Part shown: positions 63,888 through 64,000 of the stretch, piece after piece
Layout of the letters: each line of letters begins with the position of its first letter
Numbering within the stretch: position 1 is the stretch's first letter
DNA from: Blastobasis lacticolella
Lineage: Eukaryota; Arthropoda; Insecta; Lepidoptera; Blastobasidae
DNA: 64,000 nucleotides
Direction: 5' to 3'
NCBI GenBank assembly: GCA_905147135.1
Contig: LR990051.1
Span: forward strand, 19,249,115 to 19,313,114
Program-made: the position numbers and the translations under genes
The notes under the pieces: model-generated
What the model was told of the DNA's origin: nothing
The model's database searches: none
The model's input: only the letters and a program-made list of their open reading frames with translations

Positions 63888-64000
63888 AGGAGCTAGTAAA
63901 TTATAAAGTGTTTGAGAGAAGGGTATGTTATTGTTGTAATGTGGTCTCCTTGTTAATCAATAAATATCTTTCAAAGTTTTATTTCAGATAGCACATAAAA

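Overview
This window looks like intergenic or intronic DNA from an insect nuclear genome, most likely a moth or butterfly. That identification is an inference. The DNA is AT-rich, no open frame reaches 130 codons, and I found no convincing host exon, rRNA gene or free-standing tRNA gene. What can be recognised is dominated by transposable-element remains of the kind that crowd lepidopteran genomes: two tRNA-derived SINE families, 3' ends of several non-LTR retrotransposons, short Helitron-like elements with CTAG ends, terminal-inverted-repeat (TIR) elements, and one complete LTR element.

Layout. 1-5.1 kb: a Helitron end, SINE-A copies, CpG-rich blocks, and two same-orientation copies of a 257-261 bp TIR element separated by a Helitron remnant. 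5.4-7.4 kb: a broken LINE C-terminus, a SINE-A head, a 344-bp tandem repeat (2.5 copies) and a SINE-B. 10.7-11.7 kb: a Helitron carrying a LINE insertion with a 13-bp target duplication and a second LINE piece. 13-17.9 kb: Helitrons, a long-TIR element, a SINE-A split by a retroposed insert, LINE and SINE-B copies and a CpG-rich block. 20.8-21.5 kb: SINE-A and an RTE-like repeat.

23.587-29.023 kb holds the clearest unit: an LTR retrotransposon with two 488-bp LTRs that look identical, TG...CA ends and a 4-bp TATT target duplication. It encodes no recognisable gag or pol. Its 4.46-kb interior instead carries a 15-bp minisatellite, a decayed LINE C-terminus and a SINE scrap. It is therefore a recently moved, non-autonomous element with host repeats as cargo.

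30-64 kb continues as layered repeats: inverted RTE-like copies at 30.4/31.0 kb, SINE-B at 34.0 kb, SINE-A at 36.8 kb, a 665-bp TIR element with an internal foldback at 37.5-38.2 kb, a GC-rich cruciform-forming sequence at 39.48 kb, a retroposed LINE end at 40.9 kb, clusters of the palindrome TATCGATA at 46.25-47.04 and 50.47 kb, back-to-back LINE ends at 52.0-52.35 kb, full SINE-A copies at 52.7, 54.5, 57.6 and 59.3 kb, and a perfect 26-bp hairpin at 59.85 kb that looks like a template-switch mutation. There is no gene network to describe. The value of the window is in its record of insertions and in a few structural oddities.
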